Shown here: piece after piece, positions 16,319 to 24,590 of the stretch
Layout of the letters: the number at the start of each line of letters is the position of its first letter
Numbering within the stretch: the stretch's first letter is position 1
DNA from: Spirosoma sp.
GTDB lineage: Bacteria; Bacteroidota; Bacteroidia; Cytophagales; Spirosomataceae
Direction: 5' to 3'
NCBI RefSeq assembly: GCF_026391055.1
Contig: NZ_JAPLET010000026.1
Location: forward strand, 248,001 to 312,000
Length of the DNA stretch: 64,000 bases
Translations under genes and position numbers: made by a program
The notes under the pieces: generated by a model
Database searches by the model: none
Told to the model about the DNA's origin: nothing
The model's input: only the letters and a program-made list of their open reading frames with translations

Positions 16319-18706
16319 ATGCGCCATTTCACAGGCGGTATCTTATTGGCTCTTTTTGTAACAGCCTGTAAAACAGCCGCTCCGGTCGTTCAGCAAACAC
16401 CACCGGAACCCGTTATTCTGACGCTGGGCAATAAAGCGTTTACAACCGACGATTTTTTTCAGTCGTTTACCAAAAATCAACTTTCGGCCGACTCAGCCCA
16501 ACGCACCGACGTCAAAAATTACTTTGACCTCTACACGAACCTGAAACTGAAAGTACTGGCGGCCGAGTCGGAAGGCCGCGACACAACAGAAGCATTTCGG
16601 GAGGAAATGAACACCTACCGTAAACAACTTGCGCAATCCTACCTGACCGACAAAGTACTAATCGAATCGCTGGCGGCCGAAGCCTATCAGCGCATGCAGG
16701 AAGAGGTCAACGCATCGCACATTCTGATCCCGATCTCTGAATACGCCCAGCCCAACGACACGCTGGCAGCCTACCAAACCTGTCTGTCACTTCGCAAACA
16801 GGCGCTGGAAGGAGCCGATTTCGCTAAACTGGCGCAAGAGCACTCACAGGATGTCAGCACGGCTAAAAACGGAGGCAGCCTAGGGTACATAGGCGCTTTC
16901 GGCGTAGTTTATCCGCTGGAAACGGCCGCTTATACAACCCCTACCGGAGGCATTTCCATGCCGGTACGAACCCGGTTCGGCTACCATATTATTAAAGTAA
17001 ACAACCGTCGGCCAAGCCGTGGCCGCGTACGCGTGGCCCATATTCTGGTGCGAATAAGCCCTACCGCCGATGAGGCCGGGCAGAAAATCGCTCAGGAACG
17101 AATCGACAAAGCGTACGCCCAGTTGCAGCGTGGCGACTCCTTCGAGCAGATCTGCCGACTGGTATCCGACGATGCCACCTCGAAAGCTACCGGGGGGGTT
17201 CTACCCGTGTTTGAGCCCGGCCGATGGGTGCCCGCCTTCGAAGATGCAGCCTTTTCGCTCAGCAAACCCGGCGATTACTCCAAACCGGTTCGAACCAATT
17301 ACGGCTGGCATATCATCAAACTCATCGAGCGCAAAGGACTGGACTCGTTCACAACGCTTGCCCCCTCACTGCGCCAACGCGTCACGACCGACAGCCGCGC
17401 CGATGTGCTCCGGCAAGTTACGGTCCAGCGGCTGCAAAAAGAGTATTCCGTTCAGACCGACCAACCGCTTCTGGCGACTGCGATTACCAAAGCCGATAGC
17501 AGTCTGCTGCGTGGCCAGTGGCGCTATACCGAACCACTGGACGCTACGCTGCAAAACAAACCGCTGGTCACTATTGGCAAGCAACCTTACACGGTAAACC
17601 AGTTCTTTGCCTACGTCCGTCAGCGACAGCAACCACAGCGGAACCCGGCCTTGAGCCCGGCTTCGGGCAGTCCGGCCATGGAAAGACCACTGGGTGGTTC
17701 GTCGTCAATTGCGATGCAGCGGCTGTTCGACCGTTTTGTCGGGGATCAGTTGATTGCCACCGAAGAGATGAATCTGGACAAAAAATCACCAGAGTTTCGG
17801 GCTTTGTTAACCGAAATTAGGGACGGTGTTCTGCTGTCTCAGGTTATGGAGCAGAACGTATGGGAGCGGTCGATGGTCGATTCGACGGGGCAGCGGCAAT
17901 ATTTCGAACAGCACAAAGATAAGTATCGCTTTCCCGAGCGGGCCAGAGCTACGCTGGTAGTGGCCCAGAATGACAGCTTGTTAAAACAGGCCGTCAGCAT
18001 GCTGAGCAGTCGTCCCCCCTATCAGCTCCGGCGCTCAGCGGCCCCGGTAACGTTTACCAGAAATCAGACAGCACTTAACGAAACTCTTCGCGAATCGCTC
18101 TTCGATGTACTGGTAGTCATGAGCACCAACCCGGATTATGTCGTTGAAGTCAGCGGTTCCCATGACGCTACAGAAGCGGACTCGGTGTCGGCGGGCCGTA
18201 TTCGTTCGGTAGTTGGTTATTTGCAGAAAAACGGCATTCCGCTGAGCCGGATCATGGAAAAGGACTTTCAGGGTGTACGGCCGGGAGCCGTTAAAGAGGC
18301 TCAGCGAAATGTGTCGTTTCAATACTTCAGCAATGCCAAAGACGACATTGCCAAGGTACTTAACAGTAAATATTCGGCCACGACGAACCGCAGCGAAGGC
18401 TTGGCTCGCCCGTCCGAAACAAGCCCGGTTACCATCCTTACCGGCCTGTTTGCCCGGGGCGAAAATTCCCTTCTGGATGGCATCAGTCAGTGGAAACCCG
18501 GCACCACCATGCTTCACCGCGACAACAAGGCGATCTCTGTCCTGATTGAGCGGATTGAGCCAGCACGGGCCAAAACTTTCGACGAAGCACGGGGAGCTGT
18601 CATCAACGAATACCAGGCAATGCTCGAAAAGCAGTGGCTGGCCCAGCTTCGGCAAACGTACCCGGTGAAAGTCAACGAAGATCAGCTTCGAAAGCTGGTT
18701 AAGTAA
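16319..18706 (+). CDS. Lipoprotein with two PpiC-type peptidyl-prolyl isomerase domains
   Basis: A 795-aa envelope foldase candidate. A lipobox signal (LLALFVTAC) is followed by a SurA-like N-terminal helical region. Two parvulin rotamase domains follow: the first from ASHILIPISEYA to TRFGYHIIKV, the second from VAHILVRISPT to TNYGWHIIKLIERKG, each with the conserved H, GG and GxH residues. The remaining half of the protein is a helical chaperone-like region. Similar Bacteroidota proteins are thought to assist outer-membrane protein folding, like SurA and PrsA. The start at 16319 is preferred to one 28 codons upstream that precedes the signal peptide. Confidence 0.9.
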   Translation: MRHFTGGILLALFVTACKTAAPVVQQTPPEPVILTLGNKAFTTDDFFQSFTKNQLSADSAQRTDVKNYFDLYTNLKLKVLAAESEGRDTTEAFREEMNTYRKQLAQSYLTDKVLIESLAAEAYQRMQEEVNASHILIPISEYAQPNDTLAAYQTCLSLRKQALEGADFAKLAQEHSQDVSTAKNGGSLGYIGAFGVVYPLETAAYTTPTGGISMPVRTRFGYHIIKVNNRRPSRGRVRVAHILVRISPTADEAGQKIAQERIDKAYAQLQRGDSFEQICRLVSDDATSKATGGVLPVFEPGRWVPAFEDAAFSLSKPGDYSKPVRTNYGWHIIKLIERKGLDSFTTLAPSLRQRVTTDSRADVLRQVTVQRLQKEYSVQTDQPLLATAITKADSSLLRGQWRYTEPLDATLQNKPLVTIGKQPYTVNQFFAYVRQRQQPQRNPALSPASGSPAMERPLGGSSSIAMQRLFDRFVGDQLIATEEMNLDKKSPEFRALLTEIRDGVLLSQVMEQNVWERSMVDSTGQRQYFEQHKDKYRFPERARATLVVAQNDSLLKQAVSMLSSRPPYQLRRSAAPVTFTRNQTALNETLRESLFDVLVVMSTNPDYVVEVSGSHDATEADSVSAGRIRSVVGYLQKNGIPLSRIMEKDFQGVRPGAVKEAQRNVSFQYFSNAKDDIAKVLNSKYSATTNRSEGLARPSETSPVTILTGLFARGENSLLDGISQWKPGTTMLHRDNKAISVLIERIEPARAKTFDEARGAVINEYQAMLEKQWLAQLRQTYPVKVNEDQLRKLVK

Positions 18707-18904
18707 TCACGGGTTTACGGACATGAAAAGCCAAGTCTGGGTTTTGCACACCGAACAACTTTATCCGGACGGCAAACACAATAGATTTCAGTCTTAAAAA
18801 TGCTTAAAACGCAGAGTAGCAACCATTCTCTGCTTATATTTAAAACATGAAGCACAGAATTTTGTAACCCGCCCTCTGAGCCCTCTTTCCTGCCCCTCAT
18901 AAGC

Positions 18905-18945
18905 ACGCCTGACTGTAATCACTATACAGATCAGGCGTTTATTTT
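18905..18945 (+). terminator. Hairpin with T-rich tail after the PpiC gene
   Basis: Outer arms ACGCCTGA (18905-18912) and TCAGGCGT (18931-18938) enclose inner arms CTGTA and TACAG, interrupted by a single unpaired A. TTTATTTT follows. It lies about 200 bases past the PpiC stop and marks the end of recognisable host transcription. The rest of the 18707-19159 gap has no supported gene. Confidence 0.5.
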
Positions 18946-19116
18946 GCGGTACGATTTGGTAGAATACGTACATTTTCCGGTACGATTCCTTCAAATTGAC
19001 CGTACCGGACACCTGAGCAAAAAACGTACCGGGACTGATCTTCGTCAGGTCGAACTGATATTAATCATATTTATTACATACACAAAGGTACATATTTGCG
19101 GAATTTGGTACATTCC
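18946..19116. promoter_or_regulatory. Cluster of GTAC-centred inverted and direct repeats before the integrase
   Basis: Seven GTAC cores lie in about 170 bases. Four share CGGTACG or its complement: 18946 and 18977 forward, 18999 and 19024 reversed. Two more are GGTACAT and GGTACATT near 19087 and 19107. This arrangement is compatible with integrase arm or excisionase sites or a repressor operator, and probably lies at or just inside the left attachment site. No right counterpart is available to define the core. Confidence 0.45.
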
Positions 19117-19159
19117 AAGTTAACCAACCCGTAACATTGTGCTCTTAAAAAAACGACGT

Positions 19160-20422
19160 ATGGCAATCTCCGTACGCTTCCGGCTGCGCCCACCCGCACC
19201 CGGTAAACCCTACTCTAATCCCAACCCTATCCAGGTGCGTATTACCGTGGATGGCACCGAAGACGCCGGATTTTCGACCAAGCTCAAAATTGACCCCTTG
19301 CTGTGGGATCAGGATGGACAAAACCCCCGTGGCCGCTCCGAGCAGGCCCAGCAAGTCAGCCGGGCGCTGACCAAGCTAAAGGCCAAGCTGGAACGCATCG
19401 AGGGTCACCAGGCCGACGACTACGAAGCGGGCAACGGATCGCGGCCCACGGTACAGAGCGTTAAACTGGCATACCTGATTGGGGTAGGCCGGCAAACAAA
19501 GCCCCTGCCTGCCCCGCCCACGGTGCCCCTGCCGTCGATGCCCATTTCATCGGCCGTGCTGGCCTACGTGGAGTACCTGCGGGCAAACGGCCTAAAGGAC
19601 CAAAAGACGATTGCCGCCTATGAGCGTAACCTGCGGTTTCTGGCCGACTACCTCACCGAACAGGCCGACCCCGAACCGACAGCCCTCAGCATTACCTGCC
19701 AGTGGGTACGACGCTACCGGCATTACCTGTCGGGCCGGGTAGGTTTGAAGCGGAAAGACAAACTACTGGGATCGGGTCAGGTGAATCTGATTTGCCGGCA
19801 GCTATTCCACGCCACCGAGCACCTATATAATATAGGCATCCTGGAGAACAATTCGCTGGCCGGGCTGAAGCTGGATTACGCCCCGCCGAAAGAGGTCGTT
19901 TTTCTGACCCCCGACCAGGTCGAACGGCTGTTTTCGCTGCGGGTGGCAAACTTCGAACGAGCTAGCCTGTGGTGGACCCGGTTGCTGTGTCTGACCGGGC
20001 TCGACTACCCCGATGCCCAGCGGTACGTCAGCGACCGGGCGAGCTACGAACAAAAGGGAACGGGCGGCAAAAAGATCGTCATTCGGCGGGGTAAGAAACC
20101 CTACAACGAATGTAATATACCCTACTCGTCGGGTCTGGATGTCCTCTTTGCTGAGAGTGTGCCGGAGCCTCCGGCCCTGGGTAAGCTGTGCTACGACATG
20201 GCCAAGTTCGCCCCCATCATCGGCTACGACCATCCGGGCATTCCGTTTACGCCCAAAGTCTGCCGGAAGACGGCGGGTAGCATCTTCTCATGGGACGAGT
20301 ACACCGTAAAGGCCGTGAGCAATATCCTGGGGCACTCTACAACCCAGACCACCGAACGCCACTACCTGAAAATTACGGGCGTGACCGTTGACCTTGAAAT
20401 GCAGAAACGACAGAAGCTGTAA
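19160..20422 (+). CDS. int: Phage integrase, tyrosine recombinase family
   Basis: A 420-aa recombinase with an N-terminal arm-binding-like domain, a SAM-like core-binding domain (about 130-230) and a catalytic domain. Seen residues are the nucleophile Tyr402 (ERHYLK), His392 (LGHS), and Arg369 (KVCRKTAG). The first catalytic Arg is replaced by Asp282 in TGLDYPD, and the HxxR histidine is Lys366. Loss of Arg I is known in other Bacteroidota recombinases such as IntDOT of CTnDOT. The ATG at 19160 is preferred to a GTG at 19139. It is the leftmost prophage gene, next to likely attachment sequences. Confidence 0.93.
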   Translation: MAISVRFRLRPPAPGKPYSNPNPIQVRITVDGTEDAGFSTKLKIDPLLWDQDGQNPRGRSEQAQQVSRALTKLKAKLERIEGHQADDYEAGNGSRPTVQSVKLAYLIGVGRQTKPLPAPPTVPLPSMPISSAVLAYVEYLRANGLKDQKTIAAYERNLRFLADYLTEQADPEPTALSITCQWVRRYRHYLSGRVGLKRKDKLLGSGQVNLICRQLFHATEHLYNIGILENNSLAGLKLDYAPPKEVVFLTPDQVERLFSLRVANFERASLWWTRLLCLTGLDYPDAQRYVSDRASYEQKGTGGKKIVIRRGKKPYNECNIPYSSGLDVLFAESVPEPPALGKLCYDMAKFAPIIGYDHPGIPFTPKVCRKTAGSIFSWDEYTVKAVSNILGHSTTQTTERHYLKITGVTVDLEMQKRQKL

Positions 20423-20444
20423 GTACTAACGGCCTGACAAATAG

Positions 20445-20475
20445 ACCACTTAATCATAGGTGGTTTATTTTTTTG
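20445..20475 (+). terminator. Intrinsic terminator after integrase
   Basis: Stem ACCAC (20445-20449) with GTGGT (20460-20464), followed by TTATTTTTTT. It sits 22 bases past the integrase stop. Confidence 0.65.
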
Positions 20476-20555
20476 ACTTTATTTTTAATGATTATTATAT
20501 ATTTCAATAATATTTATTATATTTACAACACCATTAAGAAACAAGCAGCTACCAA
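20476..20555 (+). promoter_or_regulatory. AT-rich leader of the rightward gene block
   Basis: An extremely AT-rich stretch (long TAT/ATTATT runs) between the integrase terminator and the first small gene. It is the likely promoter region of the rightward block; no exact -7 or -33 box was resolved. Confidence 0.4.
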
Positions 20556-20795
20556 ATGCAAGTTACCCGTAAGACCACCGCCCAGCTCAAAGCCGAAAAG
20601 TTCATCCTGACGACCATAGACCAGTCGAACGGCTTATTCCCTAAGATCGACAAAGGACTTGCCTCTGAGCGCCTTTTAACCTCTTCGCTCGGTGAAACCT
20701 ACGTATTTGACGGTCGCGATAACCCCGACCAGAAGGTAACTTACTACAATGCCGTTTACAAAGGCATTGCCAGCTTTACAGCCTTTCCCTTATAA
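20556..20795 (+). CDS. Hypothetical prophage protein
   Basis: A 79-aa protein of unknown family, first of the rightward block. It has a basic N-terminal helix (TRKTTAQLKAEKF) and a C-terminal strand-rich part with aromatic residues. The start codon is preceded by CTACCAA, the CTACC motif shared with other genes of the block. No domain recognised. Confidence 0.65.
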   Translation: MQVTRKTTAQLKAEKFILTTIDQSNGLFPKIDKGLASERLLTSSLGETYVFDGRDNPDQKVTYYNAVYKGIASFTAFPL

Positions 20796-20828
20796 TAATT
20801 CTTATAACTACGTAAATCAACTACCCGT

Positions 20829-21038
20829 ATGAAAATTCCATTTGACCAATCCCTTGTTCACCTAGTTACGGATGCCCGGTCTGGTAATCCTCAAAAAAAT
20901 GACATTGCTACAGCCGTTGGCGAAATGACTGTTTCTGGCGTCGAGTATCAGATACAGCTTCAACTGGTAGCCACCAAAAAGATGTGGGTGGGCGAGAATG
21001 AGGTTCGCAGATCAGAAGTAGTCAAGATTCACGGCTAA
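20829..21038 (+). CDS. Hypothetical prophage protein
   Basis: A 69-aa protein without a recognised domain. The central segment (GEMTVSGVEYQIQLQLVATKKMW) looks like two beta strands, so a small barrel or hairpin fold is likely. CTACCCGT sits directly before the ATG. It is followed by a 7-bp stem hairpin at 21061-21084. Confidence 0.65.
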   Translation: MKIPFDQSLVHLVTDARSGNPQKNDIATAVGEMTVSGVEYQIQLQLVATKKMWVGENEVRRSEVVKIHG

Positions 21039-21060
21039 AAATATAATCCCATACCCGAAC

Positions 21061-21084
21061 AGCCGGAAGGGTTTTGATCCGGCT
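21061..21084 (+). repeat. Intergenic hairpin (AGCCGGA / TCCGGCT)
   Basis: A 7-bp stem with a loop containing GGGTTTT. A close copy lies at 21709-21731 (CAGCCGGACGGGTTTCTATC, then CGG), so this is a repeated gap element. It precedes the gene at 21108. Confidence 0.55.
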
Positions 21085-21107
21085 ACTACTTACAATCAGC
21101 TACCAGC

Positions 21108-21386
21108 ATGAGTCAAGATAAAAAGCCAGACATATACAGATGGGTGTTTTTCATCCCGATTGAAGACGTCGTATCACCGAACAATCACGGCAAGAATGGA
21201 AAGCTCCCGCCCTGTCTGCTCTGCGGCCAGCCTGTCAAAAACGCAACGTACTCGGTGCATCTGCTGACAGATGGCAACCTGGTTTCGTCTGATCAGGAAT
21301 TCGACAACTCTCAGGGGTTCCATGTAATCGGTAACAATTGCCGTCACAAGCTGCCAAACAATTTTGTGTTTCGTATCACCGCTTAA
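21108..21386 (+). CDS. Hypothetical prophage protein with CxxC motif
   Basis: A 92-aa protein. It has CLLCGQPV near residue 36 and a later NNCRHKL, giving three cysteines and a histidine that could bind zinc. The N-terminus is aromatic and strand-forming (IYRWVFFIPIEDVV). No named family recognised. CTACCAGC stands just before the ATG. It is followed 14 bases later by the gene at 21401. Confidence 0.65.
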   Translation: MSQDKKPDIYRWVFFIPIEDVVSPNNHGKNGKLPPCLLCGQPVKNATYSVHLLTDGNLVSSDQEFDNSQGFHVIGNNCRHKLPNNFVFRITA

Positions 21387-21400
21387 AATCCGCTACCCGC

Positions 21401-21679
21401 ATGAAATCACCCCAAGACATAGAAGAACTAAAGCGTGACTGGCGAAGTGACCCCTGTTGGGATATTGAGGTTACCGAAGGCTTCGAAGATCATCACGACG
21501 AGTTGCTGGCTTACCGTAAAGCACACGAAGCCGAAAGGTCCGCCGCCTACGAAGCCGAGGTAACCGAAGAAATGGCCAGCATGGGCATTACCAATCGTTC
21601 GACCTACGACTACCTCAAAAAGCTGGAAACCAACATCGATAAAATTTTCTCGATTCTGGAACGACGGGACATTTACTAG
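21401..21679 (+). CDS. Hypothetical acidic prophage protein
   Basis: A 92-aa, highly charged, mostly helical protein. The C-terminal DYLKKLETNIDKIFSILERR looks like a short coiled coil. No domain recognised. The ATG at 21401 is chosen because CTACCCGC precedes it, as for its neighbours; a longer frame overlapping the previous gene is rejected. Confidence 0.65.
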   Translation: MKSPQDIEELKRDWRSDPCWDIEVTEGFEDHHDELLAYRKAHEAERSAAYEAEVTEEMASMGITNRSTYDYLKKLETNIDKIFSILERRDIY

Positions 21680-21708
21680 CCTACACGTTCACTCACGATA
21701 CACCCGAC

Positions 21709-21731
21709 AGCCGGACGGGTTTCTATCCGGT
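21709..21731 (+). repeat. Second copy of the CAGCCGGA hairpin
   Basis: CCGGA (21711-21715) pairs with TCCGG (21726-21730). Sequence matches the 21061 hairpin over about 20 bases with few changes. It lies in the 80-base leader of the gene at 21760. Confidence 0.5.
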
Positions 21732-21759
21732 CAACTTCACCACTTATTTTTTTTCTGCC

Positions 21760-22473
21760 ATGTCTAAAGTTGTTACACCCCGTACAGAATTAACGCCCGA
21801 TACCATTGCTTCACTGGGAAGTACGTTTAAATCCTACCATGCCGGTTTGGATGAGGACGGTATCCCCGTTCCCATGTTCAAGTACCTGCCCGGCCACCCC
21901 CGGCAGTATCGCTTCGACGCAAAAGAGGGCGTGTTTAACATCAACGGCGACGTAAAAACGTCGTTTAAGAAACTCGTCTTTCAGCCCTTTGCCTGGCGCA
22001 TCTTTACGGATAATATCCTGAACATGGGGACCAAGAACTGGGCCGAAATGTACTTCATAGACAGCCAAAATTGCGTCTCGGCTATTTTGTTCCACGGCTA
22101 CAGCGTCGACAATATTTACCGGTTGATCGAGCCGCTTTTTTACGATGACCTCACGCTGGCCGACGTCATTATCACCTGTTCCCCTGAGAAAAAGGAGAAC
22201 ACCAAAATTCAGCCCAAAGGCGTCTATTACATCGCCGAATTTGAGTACGAATCCTCCAATTCTGACCGCGTGAAGCTGCTCCACGATTATTCGAGCGACT
22301 ACAAAATGTACCGGATGGAAACCTTAACGGACGTGGCCAATATAAAGGTCGCGCACCAATTCTGGAACCCCTACCTGGACTCGATGATGAACGGTTCCAT
22401 TGGTGAGTACGTACCCTCGACACCGGCCCCCGAAACGCTGTTTGTCGATCAGCCCAACGACGGGGCTATCTAG
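21760..22473 (+). CDS. Hypothetical prophage protein, 237 aa
   Basis: One of the larger proteins of the block. A FKKLVFQPFAWRIFTDNIL segment, a long mixed alpha/beta middle and an acidic, proline-containing tail (PSTPAPETLFVDQPNDGAI) are visible. Acidic flexible tails are common in phage nucleic-acid-binding proteins, but no specific fold is recognised and none is claimed. It has its own leader with a hairpin and is followed by a palindrome at 22488-22523, so it may be a separate transcription unit. Confidence 0.75.
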   Translation: MSKVVTPRTELTPDTIASLGSTFKSYHAGLDEDGIPVPMFKYLPGHPRQYRFDAKEGVFNINGDVKTSFKKLVFQPFAWRIFTDNILNMGTKNWAEMYFIDSQNCVSAILFHGYSVDNIYRLIEPLFYDDLTLADVIITCSPEKKENTKIQPKGVYYIAEFEYESSNSDRVKLLHDYSSDYKMYRMETLTDVANIKVAHQFWNPYLDSMMNGSIGEYVPSTPAPETLFVDQPNDGAI

Positions 22474-22487
22474 TAAACCGTTCACTC

Positions 22488-22523
22488 AGTTGCCCTACTG
22501 CTACCAACAACGGTAGGGCAACT
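22488..22523 (+). terminator. 11-bp stem hairpin after the 237-aa gene
   Basis: Perfect arms AGTTGCCCTAC (22488-22498) and GTAGGGCAACT (22513-22523). TTACTACTTAC follows rather than a strong T-run. It acts as a terminator or attenuator before the gene at 22539. Confidence 0.55.
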
Positions 22524-22538
22524 TTACTACTTACATCT

Positions 22539-22760
22539 ATGCGTCTTTCGTATCTCCCCGAAAAAATTACCGTTAAAGGCCGAACGCTCAACGTGGTTAT
22601 CGGACTCACTTCGATAGGAAAACGAGCCCTAATCATGGAAACCCGCCGTAAGCGCAAGTTCTACCGGAACGTCACCGTCTATAGCAAAAACGTTCAGGGA
22701 AAACCTGACCTGCATAATCGCCCCTACCCCGAATTTGTCTGGTTGTTTGTCGAAGCCTAA
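22539..22760 (+). CDS. Small basic hypothetical prophage protein
   Basis: A 73-aa strongly basic protein (KITVKGRTLNVVIG, ETRRKRKFYRN). Basic and strand-rich, so nucleic-acid binding is possible but not shown. No family recognised. Located 16 bases upstream of the next gene. Confidence 0.6.
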   Translation: MRLSYLPEKITVKGRTLNVVIGLTSIGKRALIMETRRKRKFYRNVTVYSKNVQGKPDLHNRPYPEFVWLFVEA

Positions 22761-22775
22761 CCCCCCCCTACCCGC

Positions 22776-23261
22776 ATGAATATTGACACCGATTACATCA
22801 AAGACGTTTGGGAAATTATCGCAAAAAATAACGGGGACGCCTACCGCAACGGCAAGAACGTTCCCCAGGCCGTAGCCAAAGCCAGGGCGCAACTGGTACT
22901 GGAGTTTGTACAGGCCCTGAACGAACTGGTTCCGGAAATGGAGCAGGCGGTATACGCCAAGTGGTATTGCGACGAGATCGAGGAAGCTCTAACCGCTGAA
23001 CTCCACAGCTTCAAAAAGGCACCTATGTTACTGGAAGGGGTCGAAGTGAGCGAAAGGTGTTACGACTTCTGGCTGAACGAAATGTTGCCGATCCGCCACC
23101 GTCCCGGTTCGTTCTTCTTTGCCGAGCCGCTGGCCCATACCGCCGATAACCTGCCCATCCACTGGTATTTCTGGCAGGAGGGCGGCAAGTACTGGGTCAA
23201 AGAAACCGCCCTACCCAAGCAGTACCGCGCCTGGACGGAACCCACCGCTACCCCTGTTTAA
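22776..23261 (+). CDS. Hypothetical prophage protein, 161 aa
   Basis: The N-terminal two thirds are helical (VWEIIAKNNGDAYRNGKNV and AVAKARAQLVLEFVQAL), followed by an aromatic strand-rich C-terminus with WYFWQEGGKYWVKETALP. No domain recognised. The start follows CTACCCGC. A weak hairpin with T6 tail lies downstream at about 23240-23290. Confidence 0.65.
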   Translation: MNIDTDYIKDVWEIIAKNNGDAYRNGKNVPQAVAKARAQLVLEFVQALNELVPEMEQAVYAKWYCDEIEEALTAELHSFKKAPMLLEGVEVSERCYDFWLNEMLPIRHRPGSFFFAEPLAHTADNLPIHWYFWQEGGKYWVKETALPKQYRAWTEPTATPV

Positions 23262-23309
23262 TCCGCTACCAACGGGCATTTTTTCACCTGCTTAAATCAC
23301 ATTACCTGT

Positions 23310-23585
23310 ATGAAAGTCACCTATTTTTTCACTACCAGTCAATCCAGAAAACGCGGCAACGACTGGTTCAGCCGGACGGTCAATGTCTGGAAAGTTGAGG
23401 ATAACGGCATTAAGTTTTTAGCCACCAAAACCGAGGGATCAATCACGTTCGACCAGTTGGCGCGGGAATTGATTGCCGAGGTCGAGCCGCACTGGACACC
23501 CGCAGGCGGCAGCGAACGAGACGCCAAAGACGCTGTGCATAAAGCCAAAGAGGACGGCCTTATCGATATCATCCAGCTTGACTAA
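23310..23585 (+). CDS. Hypothetical prophage protein, 91 aa
   Basis: Alternating strand and helix segments: VTYFFTTSQSRKRGNDWFSR, then FDQLARELIAEVE, then a C-terminal helix. No recognised family. TTACCTGT precedes the ATG, a variant of the CTACC motif. Eleven bases separate it from the gene at 23597. Confidence 0.65.
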   Translation: MKVTYFFTTSQSRKRGNDWFSRTVNVWKVEDNGIKFLATKTEGSITFDQLARELIAEVEPHWTPAGGSERDAKDAVHKAKEDGLIDIIQLD

Positions 23586-23596
23586 TCCCCACTCCC

Positions 23597-24580
23597 ATGC
23601 AACCAACTGCTGACGCTGTAAAACCCGCTTACATTAAGTATTTCGCCGGACAGGAAAAAATCGACAACCTGTATTTCGGCAAGCACGCCCGGCTGGCCTG
23701 GCACGCTTTTTCGAATACCTCCTTTTCCCCCGACGTTCGGGCCATTAGCTACATTACCGAGTACAGTAAGGAAATTACCGATGATCTGGCCCACTTTGAC
23801 AGTATCGCCCTGACGCCCGAAGCCCAGGCGCTGCTGCCTGACGAAAAGCAGCGGTACGCCAACGGATTTGAACAGCGTTTTGTGAGCTGGCTTTCGGCCA
23901 AATCCCGGTGTGCGTCGACGATGATTACCGGCCCGGCTAACTTCCCCGTTGCCCAGCAGGAAAAACGGCACAGCAGCGAGCGCAAACGGGCCGAGGAGTT
24001 TTCCGAGTGGAAAGCTAAAGCCTATGCCGCTATCTGTACCAAGCTCCGTAAGGCGGGTGTCGTGGAGGTTCCCGAACTGGACCAGTTAGATGTCCGGCTC
24101 AATGAGTGCTTGCAACGTCAGGCACTTATGAAGCAGACAAACAGCCTGTACCGGCAGTTTAAGGCTGACCCCGACAGTCTCGAAAATGCCCCGGTATCGG
24201 ATGCCCTGAAAGCGTCTATTCGCAACTGGACGCCGGAGTACGCCTATATCAAAGTTCCGTTTGAGCCCTACCAGTTAAACAGCGTTAATCTGGAAATAAA
24301 GCGCATACAGGAACGTATCGCGATCCTCAGCGCCAAAAAGCAGCGTGCCGAGGAAATCGGTACCGAGGAGATCCGCATCGAGGACGGTTGGCACATTGTC
24401 ATCAATCACATCATCGACCGGCTCCAGATTGTCTACGACGGCAAGCCCGATGCCGCCACGATTAGCAAGCTAAAATCGAATGGCTTTAAATGGGCACCCT
24501 CCCAACAAGCCTGGCAGCGCCAACTGACAACGAATGCGAAATGGGCCTGCCAGCGCGTAACAGGCCACCTACCTAAATAG
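23597..24580 (+). CDS. Prophage protein with C-terminal 'FKWAPSQQAWQRQLT' module
   Basis: A 327-aa protein. Its helical body contains two long charged stretches (residues about 115-150 and 235-260). The C-terminal module (SKLKSNGFKWAPSQQAWQRQ and following) is a pattern I know from many phage and conjugative-element proteins, usually at the end of anti-restriction or DUF3560-like proteins; its role is unknown. Residues preceding it (IVINHIIDRLQIVYDGKPDA) look like the start of that module. No catalytic motif is visible. Confidence 0.75.
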   Translation: MQPTADAVKPAYIKYFAGQEKIDNLYFGKHARLAWHAFSNTSFSPDVRAISYITEYSKEITDDLAHFDSIALTPEAQALLPDEKQRYANGFEQRFVSWLSAKSRCASTMITGPANFPVAQQEKRHSSERKRAEEFSEWKAKAYAAICTKLRKAGVVEVPELDQLDVRLNECLQRQALMKQTNSLYRQFKADPDSLENAPVSDALKASIRNWTPEYAYIKVPFEPYQLNSVNLEIKRIQERIAILSAKKQRAEEIGTEEIRIEDGWHIVINHIIDRLQIVYDGKPDAATISKLKSNGFKWAPSQQAWQRQLTTNAKWACQRVTGHLPK

Positions 24581-24590
24581 CCCCCGTATA

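Noticed and set aside
18715..19012. Two short leftward frames after the PpiC gene
   Set aside because: They cover a terminator and the GTAC cluster and their products are not protein-like.
18707..19159. A tRNA gene as integration target
   Set aside because: No cloverleaf or TTCGAATC-type arm was found near the integrase.
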